A stretch of 64,000 nt of DNA from NCBI RefSeq assembly GCF_004766045.1, contig NZ_SPQQ01000005.1, positions 341,173 through 405,172 on the forward strand, in the 5' to 3' direction. Source of the DNA: Desulfosporosinus fructosivorans. Lineage in GTDB: Bacteria; Bacillota; Desulfitobacteriia; Desulfitobacteriales; Desulfitobacteriaceae. Below the pieces are notes generated by a model. That model was not told the origin of the DNA, did no database searches, and saw only the letters and a program-made list of their open reading frames with translations. The translations under genes were made by a program, and so were the position numbers. Position 1 is the stretch's first letter, and each line of letters starts with the position of its first letter. Below are positions 1 through 7,833 of this stretch, piece by piece.

Positions 1-576
1 TGCTATCCCAACTAGCATCGCTGAAACATACTTTTCGCCGGGTTTATAGCCCAATTCCGTTGCAACTTTATAAAAAATAATCCATAAAATCAAGGTACAG
101 GCAATTATACTAATAAACGAACCTAGAACAAAACCTGCCAAAAAAATCATTAACGAAAATACATAAGGCCGTCCTATGGAGATTCTTCGACTAATAAACC
201 AATGTGCAATGGTCGTAGTTAAACCAGTTGAATCTAAATACACCGCAAAAACTAAGGCAAATAGTATGAGCAAGGTAACAGAGTTGCCAAAGCCGTCCTG
301 GAATGCGGCTGTGACAGTAATGAAGCCGGATAATCCTACTGCAATGATCCCTAGCAAACTGGGCCAGATCATATCGACGAAAGTCCAAGCGTACAGTAAT
401 CCAAAAAATATTCCTAGCAAATTCATACCTAAGTGGGTAATTGGAGCTACGGGTGGAATATACTTAAAGCCAAACATAAGTGCCAATACCACTACACAAT
501 GCAGAAAATATGCGGTGTCTTTTGTCTTTGCCTTAGGCACAATATTTTTCGTTTCAACTTTATTGGAAACACTCAT
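1..576 (-). CDS. SLC13/DASS-family permease, N-terminal part (runs off the window)
   Basis: The frame is open from an ATG at 576 to the window edge (192 residues visible, C-terminus missing). The start is preceded by an AGGGGG Shine-Dalgarno. After a polar N-terminus of about 20 residues there are several hydrophobic segments (about 25-40, 50-66, 70-90, 97-115, 135-185) with the spacing typical of divalent anion:Na+ symporters. The run around residues 82-104, ending in a GFGNSVTLLILF-like stretch, resembles SLC13 family permeases. Expected role is sodium-coupled uptake of an organic or inorganic anion across the cytoplasmic membrane. It lies downstream of the AlkP-superfamily hydrolase and the LysR gene on the same strand, but a terminator at 741-797 separates it from the hydrolase, so it probably has its own promoter. 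Family call fairly firm; substrate unknown. Confidence 0.7.
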   Translation of the reverse strand, partial: MSVSNKVETKNIVPKAKTKDTAYFLHCVVVLALMFGFKYIPPVAPITHLGMNLLGIFFGLLYAWTFVDMIWPSLLGIIAVGLSGFITVTAAFQDGFGNSVTLLILFALVFAVYLDSTGLTTTIAHWFISRRISIGRPYVFSLMIFLAGFVLGSFISIIACTLILWIIFYKVATELGYKPGEKYVSAMLVGIA

Positions 577-740
577 CGTTTATCCCCCTGTTCATATAAT
601 TGTTAAATAAAAATTATAATAGTATTGTGTTTGCAACAAATTCCGTGAAAGCCTATACTTTCACAAAATATAAGAATTCTAGCACATTGAATTTCATCTA
701 GGTTCTGCCTAATAGGGTCTCTTTCCTATGCAATAGTAGA

Positions 741-797
741 AAAATTGCATACTACCAAATAACACTTCTGAGAAGTTATTGAATATTGGTAGTATGC
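741..797 (-). terminator. Rho-independent terminator after the AlkP gene
   Basis: A 12-bp inverted repeat (747-758 and 786-797) with additional imperfect pairing inside is followed, in the minus direction, by AATTTTT. It lies 46 bp beyond the stop codon of the hydrolase gene. Confidence 0.8.
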
Positions 798-843
798 CTT
801 CCTGCATTCATCTATAAATCAGACAAAAATTAATATTCTAATC

Positions 844-2862
844 CTAGAACTCTTCAGATAAGATCTGGTACACGGGTGCACCTTCACATTGAGCAGGCAT
901 TCTGACACCGCCAATAACTGCTACTGTCGGGGCAACGTCGACTTCACGAATAATACGCTCTGTCTTAAAGCCAGTCTTAAAGCCAGGTCCTGCCGCCATA
1001 AAGATTGGAGAAACTGAGGTGCCACCGTACCCTCGGGTCGTGGACAGCGAATCGCAATGGTCGTAGTTATAGCCTTCTGCCGTCCAATAATTGATATCGC
1101 CTGATTCAGGGCCGCCCATGCCTAGTAATACAGCATCTTGGTTTCTTAAAGCCATGGCAATAACCCTCTTGCCAGTTATCTTGTCTTTATAGCCATAAAG
1201 GGCAGTCATGATTTCTTCTTCAACTTCGTATTGATCTTCAGGCTCTACAATTCCGTATTTATCCCGGCCTTTAATATTGAGATAAATATGGTTACCCCGG
1301 CTGGCAACGGCTTTGGTATTGGCCCAGTCGATTTCTCTAAGATCATTACCCTCGGCATCTTGTTTAATGTTCGTGAAGCCCAGCTCTCTCATCAAAGCAA
1401 CGTTAACACCAGTCATATCCCCAATTAATGGTACATCATGCTCTGGACAAACGGCAGCGTGATCTGAAACAATCAATACTGTCCAGCCTTCATCCAATAA
1501 ATGCAGAAAGCGACCGATATAGCCATCTGTCTGCCGATAGACATCCTCCATCATTTGGCTATAATCTTCCGGATTCCCTTTCCCCCCCTTCTTCATATTG
1601 TGGATAATCATATGACCTTGCAGGTCAATATTATGGAAATGAGAGAAAATGACTTCGAAGTTTTCCTTCTCGATCAGGTAATTCAGCGTATCTGCCTGCC
1701 AGTCAGCGGTAGCCTGCCATGTGGCGATCATACATTCCTTTGCGATCTGGATAGTGGCATTACCAATTAAACAAGTCGGCTGAGGGAACGCTACATTTTC
1801 GGTTACAGTTCTAAATAAACTTTTAGGATGCCATAAATCATCGTTTGTAGTATCCATACCGGCTGAAATCCACATTCTGACCTGCTCGCCATTAGGATCC
1901 AAATGCAGTATCCGCATATTGCGGTTAGCCAGGACTTTTTCATCATCGTCTCTAATGGCTTCGTCAAGCAGGTCCCTGACATACACACCCTTTACCAGGA
2001 CGACCATCGGTTCCGTTTCTTTCTTGGACTTATAAATGGCTACTCTGTCATATATACCCTCGGCATTTTTCAGAATAAGACACGGTCTACGAATCAACCC
2101 ATGACCGTGTAGCATGGTAAATTCCCTTGCATCTGCCGGCGCATCTGCCCAGCCAGCTGCGTCTTTAATTGGTGAGTAGACCACATCAAAGGGGGCTTCC
2201 GGCATAGCACCTTCGCCATCCGCTAAGGTCAACAAAATACGGACCTTTTTCTTGGCTTTTACACTTTCAGCCAGATTAAAAGTGCTTTTCTGAACCTTCA
2301 AATCGCTGATGACGCACGGTACATCACCGTCAGAGGCTGCTTGTTTCTTATATGTCACTTCTTCAGTCTTGACACTGGCGATCAAAAGCTTTTCAGGATC
2401 AACTATGGCCACGCCCATATTTACATTGCCAGGCTGTGTACCATCTACAACACTCAGGTTAGGGCTACTTGAGCTTGGAGGCCATGAACTCCCTGGCCAA
2501 TGCCAGACGAGGGTTTTCTTCCCGGCTTCGGCAAAAACATTCCATAACTGTTCTGCATGACAATTGGACGAATCCAAATTATATTCGATGGTGTCCAGAG
2601 ACTCCTTTGACTGTCGATAAAAACAAGTTATCCCATGGGTTACTGGATAAGCGCCAGTTGCCAAAGTAGTCCACATTGGAGGTGTAACTGTTGGATGCCC
2701 TCCCTGCATAATCAAATCTTCTCTCTGAGCACCTCGTTCTAAAAATTTTTTAGTATTAGGCATCTTGCCTTCATCCACAAACCTTTTCGTTAAACTTGGA
2801 TCCATACCATCAATACCTAAAATTAGAATCTTGTCTGCCGATGCTTTTCTACTTCTATCCAT
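844..2862 (-). CDS. AlkP-superfamily phosphohydrolase (type I phosphodiesterase/nucleotide pyrophosphatase family)
   Basis: A 672-residue cytoplasmic-looking protein with no signal peptide. The N-terminus carries the metal-binding signature ILGIDGMDP (residues 14-22) and the nucleophile region PPMWTTLATG (about 61-70). A second metal-site cluster (IVSDHAAVCPEHD) lies in the C-terminal half, and TRGYGG follows near residue 610. These are hallmarks of the alkaline phosphatase fold shared by nucleotide pyrophosphatases and phosphonoacetate hydrolases. The ATG has AAGGAG seven bases upstream. Expected reaction: metal-dependent hydrolysis of a phosphodiester or phosphomonoester; the substrate cannot be read from sequence. 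The SLC13 permease downstream and LysR upstream suggest an inducible uptake/degradation unit. Confidence 0.75.
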   Translation of the reverse strand: MDRSRKASADKILILGIDGMDPSLTKRFVDEGKMPNTKKFLERGAQREDLIMQGGHPTVTPPMWTTLATGAYPVTHGITCFYRQSKESLDTIEYNLDSSNCHAEQLWNVFAEAGKKTLVWHWPGSSWPPSSSSPNLSVVDGTQPGNVNMGVAIVDPEKLLIASVKTEEVTYKKQAASDGDVPCVISDLKVQKSTFNLAESVKAKKKVRILLTLADGEGAMPEAPFDVVYSPIKDAAGWADAPADAREFTMLHGHGLIRRPCLILKNAEGIYDRVAIYKSKKETEPMVVLVKGVYVRDLLDEAIRDDDEKVLANRNMRILHLDPNGEQVRMWISAGMDTTNDDLWHPKSLFRTVTENVAFPQPTCLIGNATIQIAKECMIATWQATADWQADTLNYLIEKENFEVIFSHFHNIDLQGHMIIHNMKKGGKGNPEDYSQMMEDVYRQTDGYIGRFLHLLDEGWTVLIVSDHAAVCPEHDVPLIGDMTGVNVALMRELGFTNIKQDAEGNDLREIDWANTKAVASRGNHIYLNIKGRDKYGIVEPEDQYEVEEEIMTALYGYKDKITGKRVIAMALRNQDAVLLGMGGPESGDINYWTAEGYNYDHCDSLSTTRGYGGTSVSPIFMAAGPGFKTGFKTERIIREVDVAPTVAVIGGVRMPAQCEGAPVYQILSEEF

Positions 2863-3214
2863 TACCCCACTCCTTAATTTTTTTCGGATGACGTGTGGAA
2901 AGTCTTAATCTAATTGGCATTATGCATGCACAGGTATTTGCTTTCCTAATATCATTATAAGTAATGTAACTATATTGCATAGCAGAAGTAATGGACATCT
3001 ATCGAAATATTGCAAATAATAGTTGCAACAGAAAAATGACAGAGAAGACATAAATGCTTCATAACGACAACGTTTGATTTGTCATTATGAAGCATTTATG
3101 TCTTTCTAGAGTCTTATATGGGGTTTCATTGAGCGAAAAGATCAAAAGGATATCGAGGCCAAATTGTGGACGTAACGAAATTTGGAAAAAAAGCTGAAAG
3201 CACTGGCTAGCGGA
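2863..3214. other. Intergenic region between AlkP and lysR genes
   Basis: About 350 bp without a supported gene. It holds the lysR terminator (3046-3103) and presumably the promoter of the AlkP gene, which I could not place confidently. Confidence 0.5.
3046..3103 (-). terminator. Large hairpin, probable lysR terminator
   Basis: Arms of about 22 bp (3046-3067 and 3081-3103, one bulge) with a 13-base loop. Read on the minus strand it is followed about 6 bases later by a T-rich stretch (CATTTTT). It lies between the lysR stop and the AlkP start. Confidence 0.6.
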
Positions 3215-4144
3215 TCAGGTAAAGTTTTTCAGCATATCCAAGAACAGATCAATTACCTTCTGATTTTGCGCATAAGATTCTTTGTTGAGCACCGATATAA
3301 TGATAGGGGTTGGCGTGTTCTTCAACGGAATAAAAGCCAATCGCTCTTTTTGTTTAAAGAAAGTAGTGCTTTTGATTAATAATTTGCTGACAAAACCAAT
3401 GCCCTGCCCAGCTAAAATCGTTTCTTCAAAGGTTTCAAGACTGTTGGTACTAATTTTAATATGAGGTGAATAACTTTCTTTTAATGCCAGTACGGCAGGA
3501 ATATTGATTTCTTTCCCTTCATGATAAACTACAAAAGGATATTTGAGGAGCGATTTAGGAGTAACGGCCGTTTTTTTCTTGGCCAGCGGATGTTCATTGC
3601 TCGTGACAATATATGATTTGTCTGTCAAAAGGGGATTAATTAGAAAAGGGTTGTCAGGTTCGAGCCATTCTAATGGCGTTTCATATATGACTATGAAGCC
3701 TAACATGATTTTTTGTTGCTTGATATTGCTCAGGATATCTTCCAAGGTTGATCTGGTGATATCAATAGTAATTTGTGGATATTTCAACATAAACTGCTTG
3801 ATGGTTGGCTGAACCAAGCTGTAGTTGGGGATCGCCATAGTTGCAATGTTGAGATGGCCTTTAGGTAAGGCGACGTTTTGGCCCCCCTCAATTTTGGCAA
3901 TCATTTCTTGCAACTGGGCGAGCTTGATTAAATGGGTTGTCGCAAAATCCGCCGTGAGTTGGCCGGTTTCTGTCAGAGAAACCCCTTGTTGATTGCGGTG
4001 TAAAAGACAGGTATTCAATTCATCTTCTAAGTTTTTAATACTTGCATTTAGCGCTTGATGGGAAATATTCATTTTTTCACTGGCCTTATTAATAGAACGG
4101 GTCTTGGAGATTTCCAGCAAATAAAGTAGTTGCTGAGTGCGCAT
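3215..4144 (-). CDS. LysR-family transcriptional regulator
   Basis: A 309-residue protein with the classic LysR N-terminal winged helix-turn-helix (residues 1-60, including LLYLLEISKTRSINKASEKM, then the recognition-helix region ISHQALNASIKNLEDEL). A substrate-binding domain with two alpha/beta lobes follows from about residue 90. Full length for the family. The start codon follows a strong AAGGAGGAG. The gene lies upstream of the AlkP hydrolase on the same strand; what diverges from it is not a protein gene but a candidate RNA (4260-4412) with an AT-rich dyad (4185-4209) in the position usual for a LysR activation site. Likely autoregulatory, with the anion or phospho-compound handled by the neighbours as possible effector (inference). 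Confidence 0.9.
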   Translation of the reverse strand: MRTQQLLYLLEISKTRSINKASEKMNISHQALNASIKNLEDELNTCLLHRNQQGVSLTETGQLTADFATTHLIKLAQLQEMIAKIEGGQNVALPKGHLNIATMAIPNYSLVQPTIKQFMLKYPQITIDITRSTLEDILSNIKQQKIMLGFIVIYETPLEWLEPDNPFLINPLLTDKSYIVTSNEHPLAKKKTAVTPKSLLKYPFVVYHEGKEINIPAVLALKESYSPHIKISTNSLETFEETILAGQGIGFVSKLLIKSTTFFKQKERLAFIPLKNTPTPIIISVLNKESYAQNQKVIDLFLDMLKNFT

Positions 4145-4184
4145 TTTGCTCCTCCTTACTTAGGGGCAACTGAAAGACCCCTCA

Positions 4185-4209
4185 ATATATCTTCAATAAT
4201 TCGAATATA
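4185..4209. promoter_or_regulatory. AT-rich imperfect dyad, candidate LysR binding site
   Basis: ATATAT at 4185-4190 and ATATA at 4205-4209 flank a TTCGAA-containing centre. The dyad centre is about 63 bp upstream of the start predicted from the promoter at 4225-4253, matching the usual -65 position of LysR activator sites. Confidence 0.4.
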
Positions 4210-4224
4210 CCTCCGGTCATTGTA

Positions 4225-4253
4225 TTGAAACTGTGATACTATACTCATATAAT
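4225..4253 (+). promoter_or_regulatory. Near-consensus sigma-A promoter
   Basis: TTGAAA (4225-4230), a 17-bp spacer, then a perfect TATAAT (4248-4253). It points away from lysR and has no protein-coding gene downstream, which is why an RNA is proposed at 4260-4412. Confidence 0.7.
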
Positions 4254-4259
4254 TAAGGT

Positions 4260-4412
4260 ATAATATGAGTATAATCACGATACATTAAATTTGGAAGGAC
4301 CCCAATTATTTTCCGATTCGCTAATGGCCTCAGTACGTTATCACCAATAATGAGGTCCCTCTGGAGAGATAAAACCACCTGTGTTAGATTATTCTACCAC
4401 AGGTGGTTTCCT
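4260..4412 (+). ncRNA. Candidate orphan structured RNA, divergent from lysR
   Basis: Downstream of the strong promoter at 4225-4253 there is no open frame longer than a few codons, yet the sequence folds well on paper. GGACC (4297-4301) pairs with GGTCC (4354-4358), ATTATT (4305-4310) pairs with AATAAT (4346-4351), and an 11-bp-arm terminator hairpin (4373-4383 with 4398-4408) follows, with a moderate U tract. A transcript of about 150 nt is predicted. I did not match it to any riboswitch class I know. The next gene-like fragment runs on the opposite strand, so a cis-regulated downstream ORF is absent. Alternative: a leader whose gene was lost. Confidence 0.45.
4373..4412. terminator. Bidirectional hairpin terminator
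   Basis: Perfect 11-bp arms AACCACCTGTG and CACAGGTGGTT. T-rich on both exits: TTTCCTTGTG on plus, TTTTATC on minus. It can end the candidate RNA and the minus-strand fragment at 4460. Confidence 0.7.
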
Positions 4413-4459
4413 TGTGTACATTATGCAAATTTGAGGCAGCGTTTTGATCATCTGACTGC

Positions 4460-4645
4460 TTAATCAATTGGAATCTCTAGCATTTCGTGGTTGCTTTTTG
4501 AATAAGTCATTCTTTGGACGTCTAGTTCCAACTCATCCCCAGTACCCAAGAAACGCAGTGTTCTTGTATGAATGATAGTACCATCGTATGGTTTATCAGA
4601 CTTGTCTATAATGGTTTGTTCTAGAGAAGCTTTCTGGCCATCCAT
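4460..4645 (-). pseudogene. C-terminal fragment of an unidentified protein
   Basis: The frame from ATG 4645 encodes 61 residues ending in SKSNHEMLEIPID. The same frame stays open upstream to about 4710 without any ATG, and no Shine-Dalgarno precedes the internal ATG. The composition (beta-strand-like, TRTLRFLGTGDELELDV) looks like the tail of a larger secreted or anti-sigma-type protein. I read it as a truncated remnant. Family not recognised with confidence. Confidence 0.35.
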
Positions 4646-4878
4646 CACTAGATAAACCCGACTTAATATTAAGCTTTCTTCACTGCTAATGGTTATATGT
4701 GTAGAGGGAGAATACTAAGATTCAAAAGTTTAATTTTCCACTAGGAGAGATTTTCTGGTCTTATGTAAGTATGAGGATGCTCTGGGAGAATCAAAAATAT
4801 GACCAGTAATTATACGTTGGCGAACTGATGACAAATGAACCCAATGAATCCAAATATTTGTATTATAAATATTGAAAA

Positions 4879-5709
4879 CTAATTACCGGGCAGTTGGATG
4901 CCACACCAACCGCTTACATCGCATTGGCCATATTCATTATCACCCACAGCAACCACCGTGCCGTCCGATTTAAGGCCGAGAGTATGAGCGCAACCCGCCG
5001 CAACCGCCACAATATCGCGCCAGCCACTTACATTGCATTGGCCATGCACATTCCAACCCACAGCCTCCACAGTACCGTCCGATTGAAGGCCGATGGTATG
5101 AAGGTAACCCGCCGCTATCGCCACAATACCGCGCCAGCCGTTTACATCACATTGGCCATGCTTATTCAAACCCACAGCCGCCACCGTTCCGTCAGATTTA
5201 AGACCGACGGTATGAAGGTAACCCGCCGCTGCCGCCACTATGTCGCACCAGCCGTTTACATTGCATTGGCCGTACCGATTAATACCCACACTCGTCACCG
5301 TTCCGTCAGATTTGAGCCCAACGGTATGCCAGTCACCCGCCGTGACCGCCAGCATATCACGCCAGCCACCTACATCGCATTCGCCGTAAGTGTTGCGACC
5401 CACAGCCACCACCATGCCGTCCGATTTAAGACCGAGGGTACGACACCAACCCGCCGCAACCGCCACAATATCGCGCCAATCGAAGACATCGCATTGGTCA
5501 TGCTTATTCCAACCCACAGCCACCACAGTACCGTCAGATTTAAGACCGACTGTATGAGCATTACCCGTGTTCGTCGCCATATGTACATTACCCGCCGCGA
5601 CCGCCACAATGTCGCGCCAGCCGCTTACATCACATTGGCCATAATTATTATCACCCGCAGCCGTCACCGTTCCGTCAGATTTAAGACCAACGGTATGACG
5701 ACGGCCCGC
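4879..5709. repeat. Tandem RCC1-coding repeats (about 114 bp period, 7 copies)
   Basis: Seven 38-codon units. The near-identical units leave long spurious open frames on the opposite strand across the same interval. Confidence 0.8.
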
Positions 5710-5847
5710 CGCTATGGTATCTTTGGGAATCCATACCTTGCTGAACCGAACAACGCCATTAATCCGTCCTTCCTCGCACAATTTTTGGATGCGCCGTTCT
5801 GAAACGCTCCACCTCAACGAAGCTTCTTTCGGTGAAATGTAATCCAT
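4879..5847 (-). CDS. Helix-turn-helix/RCC1-repeat fusion protein
   Basis: A 322-residue protein, ATG after a perfect AAGGAGGT. Residues 1-45 form an excisionase/MerR-like helix-turn-helix (SPKEASLRWSVSERRIQKLC, then a RINGVVRFSKVWIPKD wing). From about residue 47 to the end run seven repeats of 38 residues with the core HTVGLKSDGTVVAVG...GQCDVSGWRDIVAVAAG, i.e. the regulator-of-chromosome-condensation type propeller blade; repeat 2 carries an insertion of about 9 residues (VHMATNTGN). Seven blades match the canonical RCC1 fold. There is no signal peptide or membrane segment, so a cytoplasmic, possibly DNA-bound propeller is expected. A stand-alone homologue of the helix-turn-helix lies at 63089-63289. 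Function unknown; fusion is directly visible. Confidence 0.8.
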   Translation of the reverse strand: MDYISPKEASLRWSVSERRIQKLCEEGRINGVVRFSKVWIPKDTIAAGRRHTVGLKSDGTVTAAGDNNYGQCDVSGWRDIVAVAAGNVHMATNTGNAHTVGLKSDGTVVAVGWNKHDQCDVFDWRDIVAVAAGWCRTLGLKSDGMVVAVGRNTYGECDVGGWRDMLAVTAGDWHTVGLKSDGTVTSVGINRYGQCNVNGWCDIVAAAAGYLHTVGLKSDGTVAAVGLNKHGQCDVNGWRGIVAIAAGYLHTIGLQSDGTVEAVGWNVHGQCNVSGWRDIVAVAAGCAHTLGLKSDGTVVAVGDNEYGQCDVSGWCGIQLPGN

Positions 5848-5991
5848 GTTTTACCTCCTTGAAAACAAGTCCTATTTTGTTATATACGAAATGGAATACT
5901 TTGGGGTTCAGTATACATTGACATTCATATATTAATTATTAATTGCTTACCTCTGTTACGGATTGAATGAAAAGATATTGTTTTGAGAAGT

Positions 5992-6020
5992 GCCGCCTGC
6001 ATCGCATGATGACAGGCGGC
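5992..6020 (-). terminator. GC-rich hairpin
   Basis: Perfect 8-bp arms GCCGCCTG (5992-5999) and CAGGCGGC (6013-6020) just beyond the methyltransferase remnant. No strong T tract, so a weak terminator call. Confidence 0.4.
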
Positions 6021-6032
6021 CTAAATTTCATT

Positions 6033-6110
6033 TCAATTAACCTTCTCCAGCCGCACCACCGTCTCCACATGCCCCGGAGCGACGATTCGGATAACTCTGT
6101 CTTGAATACA
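6033..6110 (-). pseudogene. 3' remnant of a RlmD/RumA-type 23S rRNA (uracil-5-)-methyltransferase
   Basis: In the minus frame ending with TGA at 6033-6035 the terminal residues read GHVETVVRLEKVN, which matches the highly conserved C-terminal end (GHVETVVLL) of the RumA/RlmD methyltransferases. The preceding residues do not match that family, so only the last 15 or so codons survive at a recombination junction. Too short to function. Confidence 0.45.
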
Positions 6111-6360
6111 ATTGCCACAAGGACATGGACGAGGTTCTGACGGACTTTATGAAGTTCATTAGCCCTCCAATCGGCACGGGGGTTTCATTCCAAGTTAGGA
6201 GAGTAACCCCATCCCTTGAAGGCCAGTGGCATCCGCAATCCCCATTACGGCAAACATTCACCTAACGGCTACTAGATCAAGGCGTAAATTTGGCGACAAT
6301 CAGGACTCAGCTTGGACTTGTTTCGCCATACCAAAAATGTCCTTCATATAATACAGATAT

Positions 6361-7833
6361 TCAGCGCACCCGAACCGAGCTGCCGGACAAGGCTTGGGCG
6401 CCATAAGCGAGAAAAGATTTCTCCCAGCTGTCAACATAAGACCCTGTGGCCCACTCAGCCATGATTACGGTTGCTCCTTCCGGCAGGTCCAGCTCCGCCA
6501 AGGGGTTTTCGGCTAATTGCTCTGCACCGATGGTGTAAATCGTTAATTTATTTTTGGTTTTAACCAGGGCAATATCCCTATTGGGGGAGGTAAAGGCGTC
6601 CATGGCGTCAGGAACCCGGTCCTTGATATTGTGCCAGCTTAAGACTAAGGTATCATAGAAGACCAAATTGGTCGGCGGGATGATCTTGAGGTCAAAGTCT
6701 GTTTGCTCAAACATTCCCCCATTTTGATAGTTAATTCTCCCCACCAGAGACCAATGCCCGTTTTTCCGTGCCAGGCCGAAATTTTCCCCAGATTCATCTC
6801 TGACAATCGAGGTAATCCCTTTGTCTCTTAAGCCTGCAACAGTCTGTTCCCTGACACTCAAATAAGCGTTAAATCCGTTGTCCCCCAGCAGATCAGATAC
6901 CTTTATTTCTGCAGGAGATGATAGTTTGTCGACCGGAAGCACCTGTAATTGATTAACACTGCCGATTTTCTTCTCGATAGCCACATAATCATTACCGATA
7001 TAGTTGATGATTCTTTCCGCCGGATCGGTATAGACTTGATCGTCCGTTCCGTCTTCCGCTTTCTTCATGTCGGAGATCTTAGCCGCCACATTACGGGCGC
7101 TCAATAGATTGCCTGTCTTTCCGGCGGTCGGGAGGTCCTGGACACTAAGTTCCCAAAAACCGCTGGTCCGCGGAAAAAAAGGCTGTTCGGAGGCCAGAAC
7201 CGGGTGAAGCTGATGATGATCGGCGGCAATCCAAAGTGTTTGATAGGTATAGCCATCGCCCTCCTGCATCCTCAGCCCCAGCAAGACACCGGAAGTTCCT
7301 TCATTGCTGTCTTTGTTCAGATCCTGGGCATTGGTATTAGCTGCTCCCAAAGTACTTTCCGCCTGATCGGAAACTTTTTTCAACAAAAGAACTTCGTTTT
7401 GCACAAAGAAAATCATATTTTTATCATCAAGCTTCATAAATTCACCCAGATAATTGGCAGCCGCATAGACAGTAAGCACATCAACCTCCTGGGTTTTCTG
7501 AGCAGAAATACCGGCAGGCGGGATATATTTTGTCAGCAAGTAATCATCTGCCTTCACCCTTTTGATTTTATAAGAAAGCTGCTCCCAGACATGTCCGCCG
7601 AAAGAGACGGCACCTGCAGCAAACTGGACATCACTTCCCACCCATTGCTGGGTTGCTTCTTCCCCATTGCTGTTGGTATCCAGCTCTTGAAGCACCGTCC
7701 ATTTACCAACTAACGGAGAGACCGGTTTGGACGGCGGGATAATCTTACCGGCCGATGCTCCCGAGGATTCGGCGCAGCCGCCAAGTATCAGCAGCAAAAA
7801 GGAAAGCAAGAGAAGCTGGCATTTTTTAGCCAT
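6361..7833 (-). CDS. Lipoprotein downstream of a two-component system
   Basis: Start chosen at ATG 7833 (490 residues) because it follows AGAGAGGTG and begins a clean lipoprotein signal (MAKKCQLLLLSFLLLILGGC, lipobox LGGC); a longer frame would only extend into the kinase gene. The mature part is polar and without obvious membrane segments; I do not recognise a named domain. It overlaps the histidine kinase stop by 8 bp, so it is translationally coupled as the last gene of the acyltransferase/regulator/kinase operon. Likely an extracytoplasmic partner or target of that signalling pair (inference). Confidence 0.75.
   Translation of the reverse strand: MAKKCQLLLLSFLLLILGGCAESSGASAGKIIPPSKPVSPLVGKWTVLQELDTNSNGEEATQQWVGSDVQFAAGAVSFGGHVWEQLSYKIKRVKADDYLLTKYIPPAGISAQKTQEVDVLTVYAAANYLGEFMKLDDKNMIFFVQNEVLLLKKVSDQAESTLGAANTNAQDLNKDSNEGTSGVLLGLRMQEGDGYTYQTLWIAADHHQLHPVLASEQPFFPRTSGFWELSVQDLPTAGKTGNLLSARNVAAKISDMKKAEDGTDDQVYTDPAERIINYIGNDYVAIEKKIGSVNQLQVLPVDKLSSPAEIKVSDLLGDNGFNAYLSVREQTVAGLRDKGITSIVRDESGENFGLARKNGHWSLVGRINYQNGGMFEQTDFDLKIIPPTNLVFYDTLVLSWHNIKDRVPDAMDAFTSPNRDIALVKTKNKLTIYTIGAEQLAENPLAELDLPEGATVIMAEWATGSYVDSWEKSFLAYGAQALSGSSVRVR

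Noticed and set aside
4894..5802. 302-residue open frame on the plus strand across the RCC1 gene
   Set aside because: It is the mirror of 114-bp repeats on the opposite strand; Arg/His/Thr-rich low-complexity translation, no ribosome site.
6037..6261. 74-residue minus-strand frame
   Set aside because: The correct frame here is the methyltransferase tail (GHVETVV); the longer frame is out of phase.
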